Below are positions 11,375 to 22,150 of a stretch of 64,000 bases of DNA, piece by piece. This stretch comes from Anaspis maculata (lineage: Eukaryota; Arthropoda; Insecta; Coleoptera; Scraptiidae), in NCBI GenBank assembly GCA_949128115.1, contig OX421962.1, positions 63,591,787 through 63,655,786 on the forward strand. Reading direction: 5' to 3'. The notes beneath the pieces were generated by a model. The model was not told where the DNA came from. It ran no database searches and worked only from the letters and a program-made list of their open reading frames with translations. Numbering within the stretch: the first letter of the stretch is position 1; every line of letters begins with the position of its first letter. Made by a program: the position numbers and the translations under genes.

Positions 11375-12562
11375 CAGGGTGTTTTCCATTTTTGCCCCAT
11401 AACAAAAACAAAGAGTTTTTTTTTAACGAAATGCCCCACTTTTGATTTCATTTTCTTGTTCAACATTCCAAGCTCTATCATGAGTGGTTTTTTTTTTCAG
11501 TTGGTGGCAGTGCTACCAACTGAAAATTTAAAATTGAAATTTTTTGTAATTTCAAGGTTCATTTTGAAAAATCGTGAAGACCTCGTTTTTTGAATCAAGA
11601 AATGAAATTTAACATAACTATAGTCGAATCAAAGATAAATAACTTCAAGACAAAAAACTTGAGATTACTGATACAGACTGGTGCATGAATTTTTTTTCGA
11701 ACTTCGCGAATTTTATCAAAGTGCCATAAGCCATTTTGAATGCCCCCTATTTCATCTCATAGCTTGATAGCTTTTTTCTTCTTCTTTCATTTTTCTAGCG
11801 AAATCCCACCCCTCAATCCAATAATTTCCTGAATAGTCGATCATTTTGATAAGAATTGCTGTTTATTAGAATTTTTTACACGGAACAGGCCATGATGGTG
11901 ATAATCAACAGATGTCATAATGACACATTTTGCTTGGTTTGATACTAACAACAAGTCTTGTTAAGTATTGAATAGCCGCGCTGAATTTCAATCTGAAGTG
12001 GAAGCAGCAAAAAAAATTCGTTACACGAAGGAAAAAAGGAAATTCTTGAGCTTAGTGAAGCAGTTTTCACGACTTTAAAAACCTTCAAACTGTCAAATTG
12101 AGAGGTGCGAACATTTTTACACGCTTATGATTTTCTCTATCAGGACCTACTCAGAACTTGACAAATACAAATAAACGACAAATTTTTTCAAAGTCATCGA
12201 TTATCTCGGTAATCATAAAATGTAGAGGTGCGGGTCACTCCTAGCAGTGGAAGAGAAGGGAGTAAGCTATCGAGTGGTGAATAAAATAGGGGTAATTTCA
12301 TTTGGAAAAAAATTACTTATGACACTTTGAAATTTGCGAAGTTCGAAAAAAACTTGTGCATAAGTATCTGAATCTCAAGTTTTTCATCATGGAGTTATTT
12401 TTCTTCTATTCAACTAGTGTGATGCCAAATTTCATTTCTTGATTCCTGAAAAACCAGGCCCCTACGATTTTCCAAATAAACCTTGAAATTAAAAAAAAAC
12501 AATTTTTTATTTCCAGTTCGTAGCCTCTCACAAAATGGGAAAAGTAAAAATGGAACATCCTG
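11375..12562. mobile_element. Foldback element, CAGGGTGTTTTCCATTTTTG ends
   Basis: The left end CAGGGTGTTTTCCATTTTTG is answered at the right by AAAAATGGAACATCCTG. Inverted similarity extends inward for several hundred bases: for example GAACTTCGCGAATTTTATCA near 11699 pairs with TTTGCGAAGTTCGAAAAAAA near 12330. TA precedes the left end, while the right flank is degraded (TG then TA). No open frame of interest. Confidence 0.82.
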
Positions 12563-14019
12563 TGTAGTTGAAAATAACTTCGCGAGGTAGAACTTTTCTA
12601 ATAAATGATTTTATGTCTATCTCCGTCAGAGAAGGACGCTATAGGAAAGATCGACGCACTGTTGCAGGACCCTGTATACAACAGACCAAATGTTTTTCGG
12701 TTAGCTAGATCCTAAGCAGTATCACCACTCATCAGAATAATCAGATCCTGATGGTGAACCACTTTATGCAATTCAAACAAACGAGACATGGGTGTAAGAA
12801 TACACCTACTCTATCGAGAACAAAAGACATAGCTTACAGTTTGGCGAAGGAGCTCAAGGGCTGCTAAATAGAAGAGACATGCATAAGCATATGCTGTGAA
12901 GTAGATGATGATGATAATGGGGGTATTTGCTCTTTTTCTATAGACTTAATCAATAGTATGGCTAAAATAACACTATTACACATTCAAAGTCACCGAAAAT
13001 CACAGCACTCAAAATTTTCTACAGGGTGATCAAAAAAAAAATCAACTCATGAACCAAAAGAGGTAGAATCATGAAAATCACCACGTATATGCCGATCACG
13101 TTTTAAATTCAGTAGAAATTAAAACGCAGTTGGCCATGTTCCCTAGTGTGTAACGGACGCTGACAGACCAAGTTACGTGAAAACGGGCTTTTTGTGGTGA
13201 AGTCCAGTGAGGTTAGGAAATTTTGACATGAAATGCCAGTTCTGGCGTCTCCTTGCATCATATTCCGCTACAGTGTTGCCTTGGTTGTTGTCACTGTTAT
13301 CTTGTCAGAATGGCAGGTAAGTGACAGAGTGCCGAGCCGTTCTAGGTTTTAGACACTAGGCCTTCATTTCTGACCATACATTAGAACAGTTTTCTCAACC
13401 TAGTATATGATATGATGGTATATTATGATTCACTATTTTATTCAAAAAAAACTGTTCACCAGTCGCCCATTTGAACTGGAGAAAGTCTACCAAAATCAAG
13501 ACGTCTTGAGCGTTTATACAATTTTGCAACAGCGCTGTACTCGATTGACAATACGAATCCAAGGTCATCTGAGGAAATATTGATCCAACATTACAAATTT
13601 GAGCATCCCCAAATATCGCAGAATTGCCAACTTGGCGTGCAAAAATTACCGTTCTAGTGCTGAATTTAAAAGCTGATCGGCATATAGATTCAGAATTCAT
13701 TGTATATTGAGATACAATAAACAGCACCTGAATTTCTTCAGCCGTTTATGAAATATCTTGAAATTAGTGGTCGATTTCATGGAGAATGGAATTTTTCAAT
13801 TAAGTAGTGATTTTTCAAGATTTTTGGCTGAAATGTGATATTTCGCAAAATGTGTTGTCAAGAATGAAATGCAATGTATTGCCACCATCTCCGCCTACTA
13901 TTTTCGAAAATGTTAACAGACAACTGTTTTCTTCTAATAGCCGCCATCTTGAATTCGCTCGTTATCGAGTAGGCAAGGAATCAAGTGGTACTAGCAATAA
14001 TGGTTATAGGCAATTAATA

Positions 14020-14670
14020 GGGTAGAGACCGATTTTTTTTTTATCATTTTTTTTAAAGTTCACTTTTTGATAAGTGACGCTATATAGTTAACAGATTTTT
14101 TTTCGTAAGTTTTCTTGGTAAAAAAAAATTATGAAAGTTTTCGATCATTTCAAATTTGGCGCGATGACGTCACAATCTTTCATAGGCGGAGAAGCAGGCT
14201 TGACAACACTACAGAACTTACTACAAAAAGCACTAGCGTCAACCCGTCAACGCTCATAACAGCTGATTGTTATATTGTTAACGCTTTGTGTATCTGTGCG
14301 GTGATTCGTGTTGTTTAGTTGTTTTGCTTGAAAATATGGAAAGTTGGTGAAATCTTTCATGATTTATGAATATTTCAAAACTACATCAGATTTCAATGGT
14401 TATGTTATGCTGGCAAACGTCAACGTCAACACTGACACACAGGCAACGGAGGTGGGGTCATCCCCACTACTGTCAAAAGATTGAAACGTCACAGCCCGCC
14501 TTACAGCTCGGTAGATTTGAAATCGTTCGCAAAAGAAGCCACTTTCAAGGCAGATTTTGAGACACTTGGAACTTTTTTTTCGAATTTCCACGAAGCGTAG
14601 TCTTGTTATTAAGGCTCTACATTCGATTAGTATGATTTTTTTAAATATTTTTCGATGGTGGTCACTACCC
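14020..14670. mobile_element. TA-flanked MITE (TIR GGGTAGTGACC), copy B, uninterrupted
   Basis: This is a 651-bp element starting GGGTAGAGACC and ending GGTCACTACCC, flanked by TA (14018-14019, 14671-14672). It is nearly identical to copy A (3153-6137) minus the nested foldback. At 14076-14090 it reads GACGCTATATAGTTA across the exact site where copy A is interrupted. Confidence 0.9.
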
Positions 14671-15059
14671 TAGAGGTACATTTTGGAGAGCAATTGAAAC
14701 ATTTTTGAGCATAATGAAAACATTTTTCAGGACAATAAAAACATTTTTGAACCCAACATTGGGATATTCAACATTCGACAACATTCAATAGGGTCATCCA
14801 CGTTTTCGTATGGATCTTATTCTAAAAGTTGTTGAGTGTTTGAACAATCCTTTCCTTCGCAGGAACTGCACAAAATAAAAATTCTGAGCGGGTACTGCAA
14901 GAGTTTCAACTTTTTTTTTCTAATGGCCGCCATCTTGAATTCGCCCGTTATCAAATAAATGGAAAATTAAGTCGTACTAGCAATAATGGCCATAGTCAAT
15001 AATCAAAACACAAAAAGTACCATTCCAGGGAGTGAATTTTTTAATTGACCGTGAAGGAA

Positions 15060-15790
15060 TGTTGCTTCTACACCTTTTCCAGTTGTAGTTCAGAAAATAT
15101 CAGTTGTATTTCAGATATCGTCAATTGTAGTTCAGAAGACGTCAATCCACGTTTACCATCACGTACATCACTTCAGCGCATACATGAGAACGCATACCTG
15201 CAGAGCGCGGTAATTTCAATTTTGACGCACGAAGTGTCACTGTCAATGGCAACTGTCAATCAATAATCGAAATGTAAACAAACAACAAACATAACCTCCT
15301 AACCATTCAACATTCAATATTGTTCAGAATGAAATGTTACGTGCCCTATGGCAGAAAGACGCAGAAAAGATTCAGGTGATACGAAACACAACGAGCTGCA
15401 AGGCGATCGACGAAACAAGAGCGTTATTTGGTCTATGATTTGGTTAGATCTGTCGAAACGTCAAATCGACGTCAAGCGCTGTCAGCTGAAATTTGTGTGA
15501 CATTACACACGCACACCGTATTACAGTGTTGTCAACTTGTTGTCGTGATATAGATATGGCAACGTCCTACTTTCACAGGTATGCGCAGAAACCTTTCGGG
15601 AAACGTGGATTGCATTTCAGATTAGTAAAATGTAGTTCAGAAAGTATCAATTTTATTTCAGATTAGTCAAATGTATTTCAGAAACAGTCAATTGTATTTC
15701 AGATTAATAAATTGAATTTGAGAAAGCATCATTTGTATATCAGAAAGCGTGATTTGTATTTCAGAACATGTCATTTGTAGTTCAGAAAAT
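15060..15790. repeat. Degenerate ~22-bp minisatellite, plus orientation, with unrelated interior
   Basis: TTGTAGTTCAGAAAATATCA-like units are repeated at 15080-15145 and again at 15620-15790 with TTTCAGATTAGTCAA variants. The intervening ~450 bp (15150-15610) is unrelated and holds no recognised gene. The units reappear in opposite orientation at 16030-16320. Confidence 0.75.
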
Positions 15791-16029
15791 AATTTATATG
15801 TATAATTTATCAATCAATGCAGCTCCAAGATAATTGTAGCATTTGTCGTTCTTCAGTGCTGCGGAAGCCGGTCGTACGATTAACACCCCCGCAGGCATCT
15901 GTTACACAGAAGATGTGCCGAATATCTGCAGTTCATCATACAAGAAGATCAAGAGTTCGAAGCTGTGGCTGTGCAAAAGTGCCCCAATTTGCAGGAGTCC
16001 GAATAAAATTGATACTTTCTGAACTACAT

Positions 16030-16320
16030 TTTACTAATCAGAGATGCAACTGATGTCTTCTGAACTACAATTGACGCCTTCTGAACTTCAATTGACGCCT
16101 TCTGAACTTCAATTGACGCTTTCTGAAATACAATTGACATAATCTGATGTACAGTTCAAGTTTTCCGAACTACATATGATAAATCTGAAATACAATTGAC
16201 GCCTTCTGAACTACAAGTGACTAATCCGAAATACGATTGACGCTTTCTGAACTACACTTGATAAATTCTGAAATTCAATTGACGATATCTGAAATACAAT
16301 TGATATTTTCTGAACTACAA
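16030..16320. repeat. Same ~22-bp minisatellite, minus orientation
   Basis: At least ten consecutive TCTGAACTACAATTGACGCC-like units form the reverse complement of the 15060-15790 array. Together they could form a long hairpin if transcribed. Confidence 0.8.
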
Positions 16321-17073
16321 CTGGAGAAGGTGTAGAAACAACTTTTAGAAAAAAACTGTTGATTGTTGATATTTTCGAAAATGATGGCGGAAACGATGGC
16401 AACACACCGCATTTTATTCTTGGCATGACTATTCGCGTGAATATCAAATATCATCCGAGTATCTCGAAAAATCACTAACTTATTCGAACGTTTTAGTCTT
16501 CATAAAACCGACTATTCATTTAAAGATATGCTGAAAACGGGTAAAGAAAAGTCAAATGCTGTTTATTGTATCTTAATAGGCGATAAATTTTGAATCTGAT
16601 CACCCTGTAGATGACATAATGAAGAGGTGAAGTATTTTGGTCCTTGAGTGAAATCGTTCCTTGAGATCTTAGGTATCACTCTGCAATGCCGCTTGCTTTC
16701 ACAATTGAATGCAATTTATTTTGCGTGCCGCTTCCACTATACAGGGTGTTTCAGGAATGATAGAAAAATCAAACTGTGGGTAGATTTCGTCAAAATATGA
16801 CGAAAATCTATGTACCGTTTTGCAAAGTTCGGCCTAATGACGGAGACACAGCCCTCCAAGGTTAATTTTTTTGGATTTCAAAAATTTGTAACTCAGGAAC
16901 GTTTCGACAAATTTAGCTTCAATTCAGCAAAAGCTGATTTTTCATAATTATCTATCAACCTGCTAAATTTGGGAAGAATCCAACCAGTGGTGTAGGAGTT
17001 ATGAGGGTCAATAATTTAGAAGCATCCGAAGAAAAGTTGACTTAAGATGACCCCTCATAATTTCTACGCCACT

Positions 17074-18492
17074 ATATATATATTTATTATGCTTGAAAAA
17101 ATTGATACATGACTGTATAAATTATGTAGGTGGGTATATAAAAGACATGAATTACTTATAAGTCATAATTTTGGATATGGGTGATATAGTTAATTGTAGT
17201 TGCATTGTATATGTATATGTATATATAGAAGAGTATGTATAAAAGTTTGTATGTATTGTATATTGTATGTGTATGGTGTATATCTGGGTGCGAAATGTAG
17301 ACGATCTTGAGGGAAAGTGTAAAAAATTATAAATCCAGTCTGAAACCAGTTGTTGAGAGCCATTCCTGAGCTGTTTCTGTGAGGTTATGGATCGCATTTA
17401 GTCCTTCATCAAAGGCGGTTAATGGGCAGTCTGACACAATGTGGTCCATAGTTTGGTTTTGTGCTCCACATATGCAGCTTGGATTTTCTACATAACCCCA
17501 TCGGTGTAATAAGAAATTACATCTCCCTTGGCCGGTTCTAATTCTGTTTAGAGTTGTCCACAATTTTCTTTCCAGAGCGAAACCTTCAACCTTGGTCGTT
17601 GGATCGGTAACAAGGTGTTTGTTTTTCGTCTCAATTGTTCTCCAGGAGACGTTCCATTGATTTTCAATTTTAAAGTTTCCTTCATATAAGGTTTTGGCGG
17701 TTAGTATAGAGGGTTGTCTGGATTTCAATCTCAAGTTACTATTTAGGAGAGGGATGATGTTCATATCTTTGGAAACTGGTAGATTCGGATTCTGCAGTAA
17801 TTTTTCATATTCTCCGAGCAACAGATGTTCACGTCGTAATCGTGGTGGAGCAATATTGCATATCACCGGTAACCATTCAATCTGGGTAGACTTCAACGTT
17901 CCAAAAACAATCCTCATCACCTGGTTTAATTTCACGTCGATTAAGTTGGTGTGTTTGCTGTTGATCCATACCGGGGCACCATATTCTGCAGTGGAGTACA
18001 CTAAGGCTATTGCAGATATACGGAGAGTGTCAGCATCAGCACCCCATGTCGTTCCAGCCAGTTTTTGTATGAGGTTCACTCTGGTTTTTGTTTTGGCAGC
18101 CAGATTTTTCAGGTTCTGTTTATAAGACAAAGTACGATCTAGGGTAATACCAAGGTACTTCGGTGTCGAGTTGTGTGGTATGGGATACCCATTGAAAATC
18201 ACGTTCAATTGTTGATTGGCTTCTCTGTTGTTGAGGTGAAAGATGGAAGATTCCGTTTTTCTTGGATTTGGGTTGAGACCCCAGTTGTTGAAGTAGTCGC
18301 TTAGAATTCTCAGATCTCTTGTAAGTCTACTTTCTCCAATCGCAGAATTTTGATGTTGGTAAATGATGGCAATGTCGTCTGCGTATATGAATTTTCGTGA
18401 TGAGGTTTCCGGAATGTCACTTAAATAAATATTGAAAAGTAACGGCGAAAGAACTGATCCTTGCGGAAGTCCATTGTTGAGTTTCCTTAACT
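17074..18492 (-). mobile_element. 5'-truncated non-LTR retrotransposon (LINE)
   Basis: It is bounded by perfect 13-bp target duplications TTTCTACGCCACT (17061-17073 and 18493-18505). Its 3' end (low coordinate) finishes with an AATAAATATATATAT-type tail. The element begins inside the reverse transcriptase domain, typical of incomplete target-primed reverse transcription, and so lacks the endonuclease and the first RT motifs. It lies in the centre of the CAGGGTGTTTCAGG foldback. Confidence 0.92.
17327..18492 (-). pseudogene. Partial LINE reverse transcriptase ORF (5'-truncated)
   Basis: The frame is open for about 388 LINE-derived codons. It carries the RT motifs GLPQGSVLSPLLFNIYL, FIYADDIAI (the catalytic YADD) and PKYLGITLDR in the order usual for Jockey/I-type LINEs. 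The C-terminal part ends with a CxC-x8-H-x4-C zinc-knuckle-like motif (CICGAQNQTMDHIVSDC). The frame actually continues upstream to a Met at 18562, but those ~23 residues are encoded by the host foldback element and are not LINE protein. The first aspartate-containing RT motif and the endonuclease are missing, so this copy cannot mobilise itself. The uninterrupted frame implies a fairly recent insertion. The exact clade needs a database comparison. Confidence 0.9.
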
Positions 18493-18759
18493 TTTCTACG
18501 CCACTGATTAGATTCTTTCCAAATTTTGCAGGTTGATTGATCATTAGGACAAACCAGCTCATGCTGAATTGAAGCTAAAAGGTTTGTCGAAAGGTTCCTG
18601 AGCTACAAATTTTTGAAATCCGAAAAAAGTGAACTTTGGAGGGCTGTATCTTTGTCATTAGGCCGAACTTTGCAAAATGGTATACATATAGGTTTTTGTC
18701 ATATTCTGACGAAATCTACCCACAGTTAAATTTTTTGCAATCATCCCTGAAACACTTTG

Positions 18760-19875
18760 TATAGCTTATTCGAACTTTTGAAATAATTGGTTTAACTTTA
18801 AACGCACAGCAAAAATTTTGCAATGCGGGGATTTTTGGCGATTTTGAACATGGGATAGAGGGTCTTTTTCTGAGTCAAATGGTGAAAAAAAATCATTAAT
18901 TTTTTTTCCGGGTTTGGGTGCTTTTTTCCGTATAATTCCTGTACTATAAGTATAATCTATTGAGTGTAGGTTTTGATTTCCGGGAATTTGCCGTCTGGAT
19001 CGTTGAATTCTTTGATTCAATGGAAATCTCGCATTCTCGCGAGTCGAAGACAAAAATTTGGCTAATCTAGGACACAAGATTTAGAACAAAACGAGAATTC
19101 GCGTGATTCATTTGCAATTGATCATTCTCCGGAAACTCACGTTTGATTCGAAAATCTTCCATCACAGGTCAGAGGAATTCTTAAGATACGCAATTCCTCA
19201 GATTCAAAATGTGAAAAATTGTAGCTATACGATAAATTTTATCATTTTCCGTGTTTTAAATCACCCTGTTTTTTTGCAACGTTCTAATTTTCTGAAAGAA
19301 CGTGATTGATAAAGCATATCCTGATAATTTGGTTGATCTACCGTGGAAGACTTCTGAACAGAACGCGAAATCCGTGGAGAACTGGAGAATGAATCATGCG
19401 TGATTTCCGGAGATCAGTACTCTAGGGAAGTATGTAAGTATCTATGATGTAAGTACCTACAGGGTGAGGTGATTCATCCTCCACGGATTTCGCGTTTTCT
19501 TCAGATGTCTTTCACGGTTTCACGGTTGATTAAGCATAGGAATGATGATTTCCAGAAATCACCACGGCTATTTCTGGAAGATTTGATTGGTCATAAAGCT
19601 GAAAATGGTGAAATCTGATGATCGTACGTCAAAAGCGATTTTCAGTCAAATCTTTTCAACTGACAGGTTTTCGTTTTCGACGGCGTTTGAAGTTTTGACG
19701 GTGTCTGTCAGTGGGTAAAACAAGAATTTCTGCAGAACCGGGTCATAACTTTGTTTCGTGCTTGCGGGCGAGTTGCTTCAATTCCGTGAAGAGTAGAAAA
19801 TCGAGTGCCTTTTTGTCCCATTTGAGGCTGTCTCCCACCCAGTTGAATCCTTTCATGATATCATCCATCCTAATA
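18760..19875. other. Intergenic repeat-like stretch
   Basis: No gene recognised. AAATCACCCTG near 19258 and CAGGGTGAGGTGATTC near 19461 look like detached termini of the CAGGGTG class. GCGAAATCCGTGGAG (about 19367) is inverted near 19480 as CTCCACGGATTTCGC, so a short foldback is present. Confidence 0.4.
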
Positions 19876-20006
19876 CCGGGTGTTTATAAACGTTTGTGAT
19901 CGCATCGCCTTTGGAATCCGCTATCGATCACTACAATTGCGCCTGTTGCTGCGTTTTTCGGCCTAACCCATGCCTGCCGCGATCACAGTTTCTTATAAAC
20001 ACCCCG
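19876..20006. mobile_element. Short palindromic MITE, CGGGTGTTTATAA ends
   Basis: This 131-bp element has CCGGGTGTTTATAAACGTTTGTGATCGC-like and inverted GCGATCACAGTTTCTTATAAACACCCCG-like ends. It is flanked by TA on both sides and is too short to code. Confidence 0.82.
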
Positions 20007-20626
20007 TACTAATGATTACCACTCACTGTTTGAAATTCAATAATGGTAAGACTCAAGATAGCGATTACAAAAAAAAAGTTGACTGCCTTTTTTTGAGAAT
20101 AGCATTCCTAGATTTATACTGTACCACATTTCATTCAAAGCATAAGTTATGGTAGAAATATACTGAGATGTATACCTACTCCAGTGCTTCGAAAATGACG
20201 TGAGTTATTATAAGAAATCTTTTTTTTATTATTATTCTCAATTTTTTTACGATATATTCCAAAAAATGGTCTGGAACTTTCAGAGCTGCAACTTGCAGTT
20301 CTTCTTATTGCAACTTTTTCAGCTTAAAATCGGGCATCTTGTGACAATACTCGCATATCTAATTCTACCTGTTCTGATTCATGAAACATTAAATATACGA
20401 TTATATATATTCTTTATATGTTTCACTCTTTACTTTATACATAGTACCTACAGCCCTGCACGGAAATTTTTGAAATCGCCCTGACCAAAATTGCTTGAAA
20501 ATCTTCAGATAATATGTATGCCAAAGGGCATTGCATTTCTCAAATTTGCTGCAAATAATGGATTTTACGAACGTGCCGACTCCACTACAACTAAAATTGT
20601 ATCAACATCTAGAGGTCTACTGACAT

Positions 20627-20858
20627 CCAGTTCCACCAACGCATTCAATTATTGTTAGCTGATTGAGACATTTTCTCTGATAGATTCTAGATCAGTGCTG
20701 GTTGAATGACCACGGAAAATGCATACAAGCTGTTGTGGTCTAAACATTTTTCCATAATCTTTCGTGAAACTTGTGTTTTCTGTGGTCACTAAGCCAATAT
20801 TCACCAGAGAAAATATCTCAATTAGTTGATAATGATTAAATACGCTGGTGGAACTGGC
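20627..20858. mobile_element. Palindromic MITE, GTTCCACCA family, copy 2
   Basis: CCAGTTCCACCAACGC at the left is inverted as GCTGGTGGAACTGG at the right. Inner arms also pair (GAGACATTTTCTCTG against CAGAGAAAATATCTC). Related to the copies at 6.4, 49.3, 60.4 and 61.6 kb. Confidence 0.72.
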
Positions 20859-21144
20859 TATTAGTTGCTGTTTCTGAGCCCTCTATTTTGAGATAATAAC
20901 GGCTACCTGGGACATTTTTTTTCCTAAATAAGCAGGGAGAGCATGGAAAAAAATCACTGTTAATCTTGAATTATATGTGATTAACGTTTATTCAATAAAT
21001 GGCTCTCATTCGATTACAGGTCAAGAAACTACAAATTCGATTGTCGTGTTGAGCAACTGGATCTAAAAGTCCACAGATATGTGCTTCGTCCCTTAACCCT
21101 TGTTGGCGGCTCATCATTGTGAAAGCCAGATCAGGTCCAGATCT

Positions 21145-21535
21145 TTAAGGACGTCATTCCCCATTCCCTAGTGTTCTTTTTTATGTCGTGACTCTCAGCC
21201 AAACCTTTCTACAGAAAAAATTTAAAAAATATGAGCCACTGCACTGAAATCGCTGTGGCAACATAATGTTCATTTAGAAATTTCAATTTTCGGAAAATTC
21301 AATTTTATTTTTTCGAAAATAATCTTTTTCATTAAAAAAAACCTCCGATTTCCTTGACAGTTTTCGTTTTCGAATGAGTGTCTGTAATTTTTTCGTTTTT
21401 TTTCTTTCGGCAGACCGAGGGGCAGACAGGTTTAGCCGAGGGTCACGAAAGGAAAGTCGGTCTGTGTCTCTTTCGCACTGCCGGTAATTCGCAGTCTGTC
21501 CTTGTGATGGAAATGACAGCCTTAAGCATTAGACA
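21145..21535. mobile_element. Inverted-repeat element, TTAAGG...CCTTAA ends, copy 1
   Basis: It starts TTAAGGACGTCATTCCC and ends GGAAATGACAGCCTTAA. The interior contains TTTCGGCAGACCGAGG, TGTCTCTTTCG, ACTGCCGGTA and GCAGTCTGTCCTTGTG, shared with the copy at 34318-34679. Confidence 0.7.
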
Positions 21536-21607
21536 TTTTTGAATAGGACCAAAATTTCATACAATCACTTCCACAAATAACAAAATAACTGGCTTGTTCT
21601 CAGCTAG

Positions 21608-22150
21608 CTAGTGCAATGCTCTTTTCTTTATTGGCAGTATGTATAGTATATTAGCAAAGCCGACAAGACAAAGTCGAGTAGCACCTTTCAAGCTCGCTTG
21701 CTCTTTAGTAAACAAGGGGCCCCCACTGGCATCTCGTCCGGTAGACCTTAAGCCTCCCTGTCCGTCACTGATAGGCCAAAGAAGAGCAGGCACCATAGGG
21801 GACCATCGCACCATCATTTTAATACGCGTTGTCCGATACATGCGATGAAACAGTAGCTGTTTAATATGGACGCAGCATAAATTCTTGTGATTATCTGAAC
21901 TATTCGCAGCACGCCAAGGCGCTAGAATGAGAATGTTCCGAGAAAAGTCGGACCTTGAAGTTGCTTCTTGTCTGTTAAGTTGGTACGATTGTAAGGAGTA
22001 CCTAACCCCGTAGGAATGCAGTTCGATCAATCCGGGTAGCTTTGTCCGGCGATCTGTTGAGTCATCGGGTATATTGTCGGCAAGGCGACCGGATCGAGCC
22101 ACTAGGTATAGCATAATCGGCTTTTTTGAATCCGATCGTGAGAGCAACAC
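21608..22150 (-). other. GC-richer block with a 180-codon open frame, origin unknown
   Basis: The block at about 21640-22140 is visibly richer in G+C than its surroundings and holds a 180-codon minus-strand frame starting MLLSRSDSKKPIMLYLVARS. A 69-codon plus-strand frame overlaps it, which weakens the coding case. I recognise no domain. The protein would be rich in Arg, Ser and Leu with no obvious signal peptide or membrane segment. The frame could be a real small gene, a recently acquired insertion, or a conserved non-coding element with incidental openness. Confidence 0.25.

Larger units (their letters stand above)
13022..16607. mobile_element. Large composite element, CAGGGTGATCA ends
   Basis: It starts CAGGGTGATCA at 13022 and ends TGATCACCCTG at 16607, with TA on both sides. 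Sub-terminal inverted pairs include AGATACAATAAACAGCA (about 13710) against TGCTGTTTATTGTATCT (about 16558). A second pair is a ~120-bp block at 13805-13930 inverted at 16340-16472 (TATTTTCGAAAATG and flanks). Inside lie a MITE (14020-14670), two direct copies of a GCCGCCATCTTGAATTCGC block (13940-14012, 14932-15003) and opposed minisatellites of a TCAGAA-containing unit. The left ~680 bp lacks an inverted partner, so the element may be composite. Confidence 0.68.
16742..18759. mobile_element. Foldback element, CAGGGTGTTTCAGG ends, split by a LINE
   Basis: The left arm (16742-17073) and right arm (18493-18759) are inverted copies carrying GGTAGATTTCGTCAAAATATGA, TTGCAAAGTTCGGCCTAATG and TTGTAACTCAGGAACGTTTC. 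TA flanks both ends (16740-16741, 18760-18761). The uninterrupted relative is at 49562-49994. The interior is displaced by a 1.4-kb LINE at 17074-18492. Confidence 0.9.

Noticed and set aside
17694..18125. 143-codon plus-strand frame
   Set aside because: It is the antisense of the LINE reverse transcriptase ORF.
18493..18562. Apparent N-terminus (MSWFVLMINQPAKFG...) of the reverse transcriptase ORF
   Set aside because: These codons lie in the target duplication and the right arm of the host foldback; the sister element at 49562 shows the same DNA without any LINE, so they are not LINE protein.
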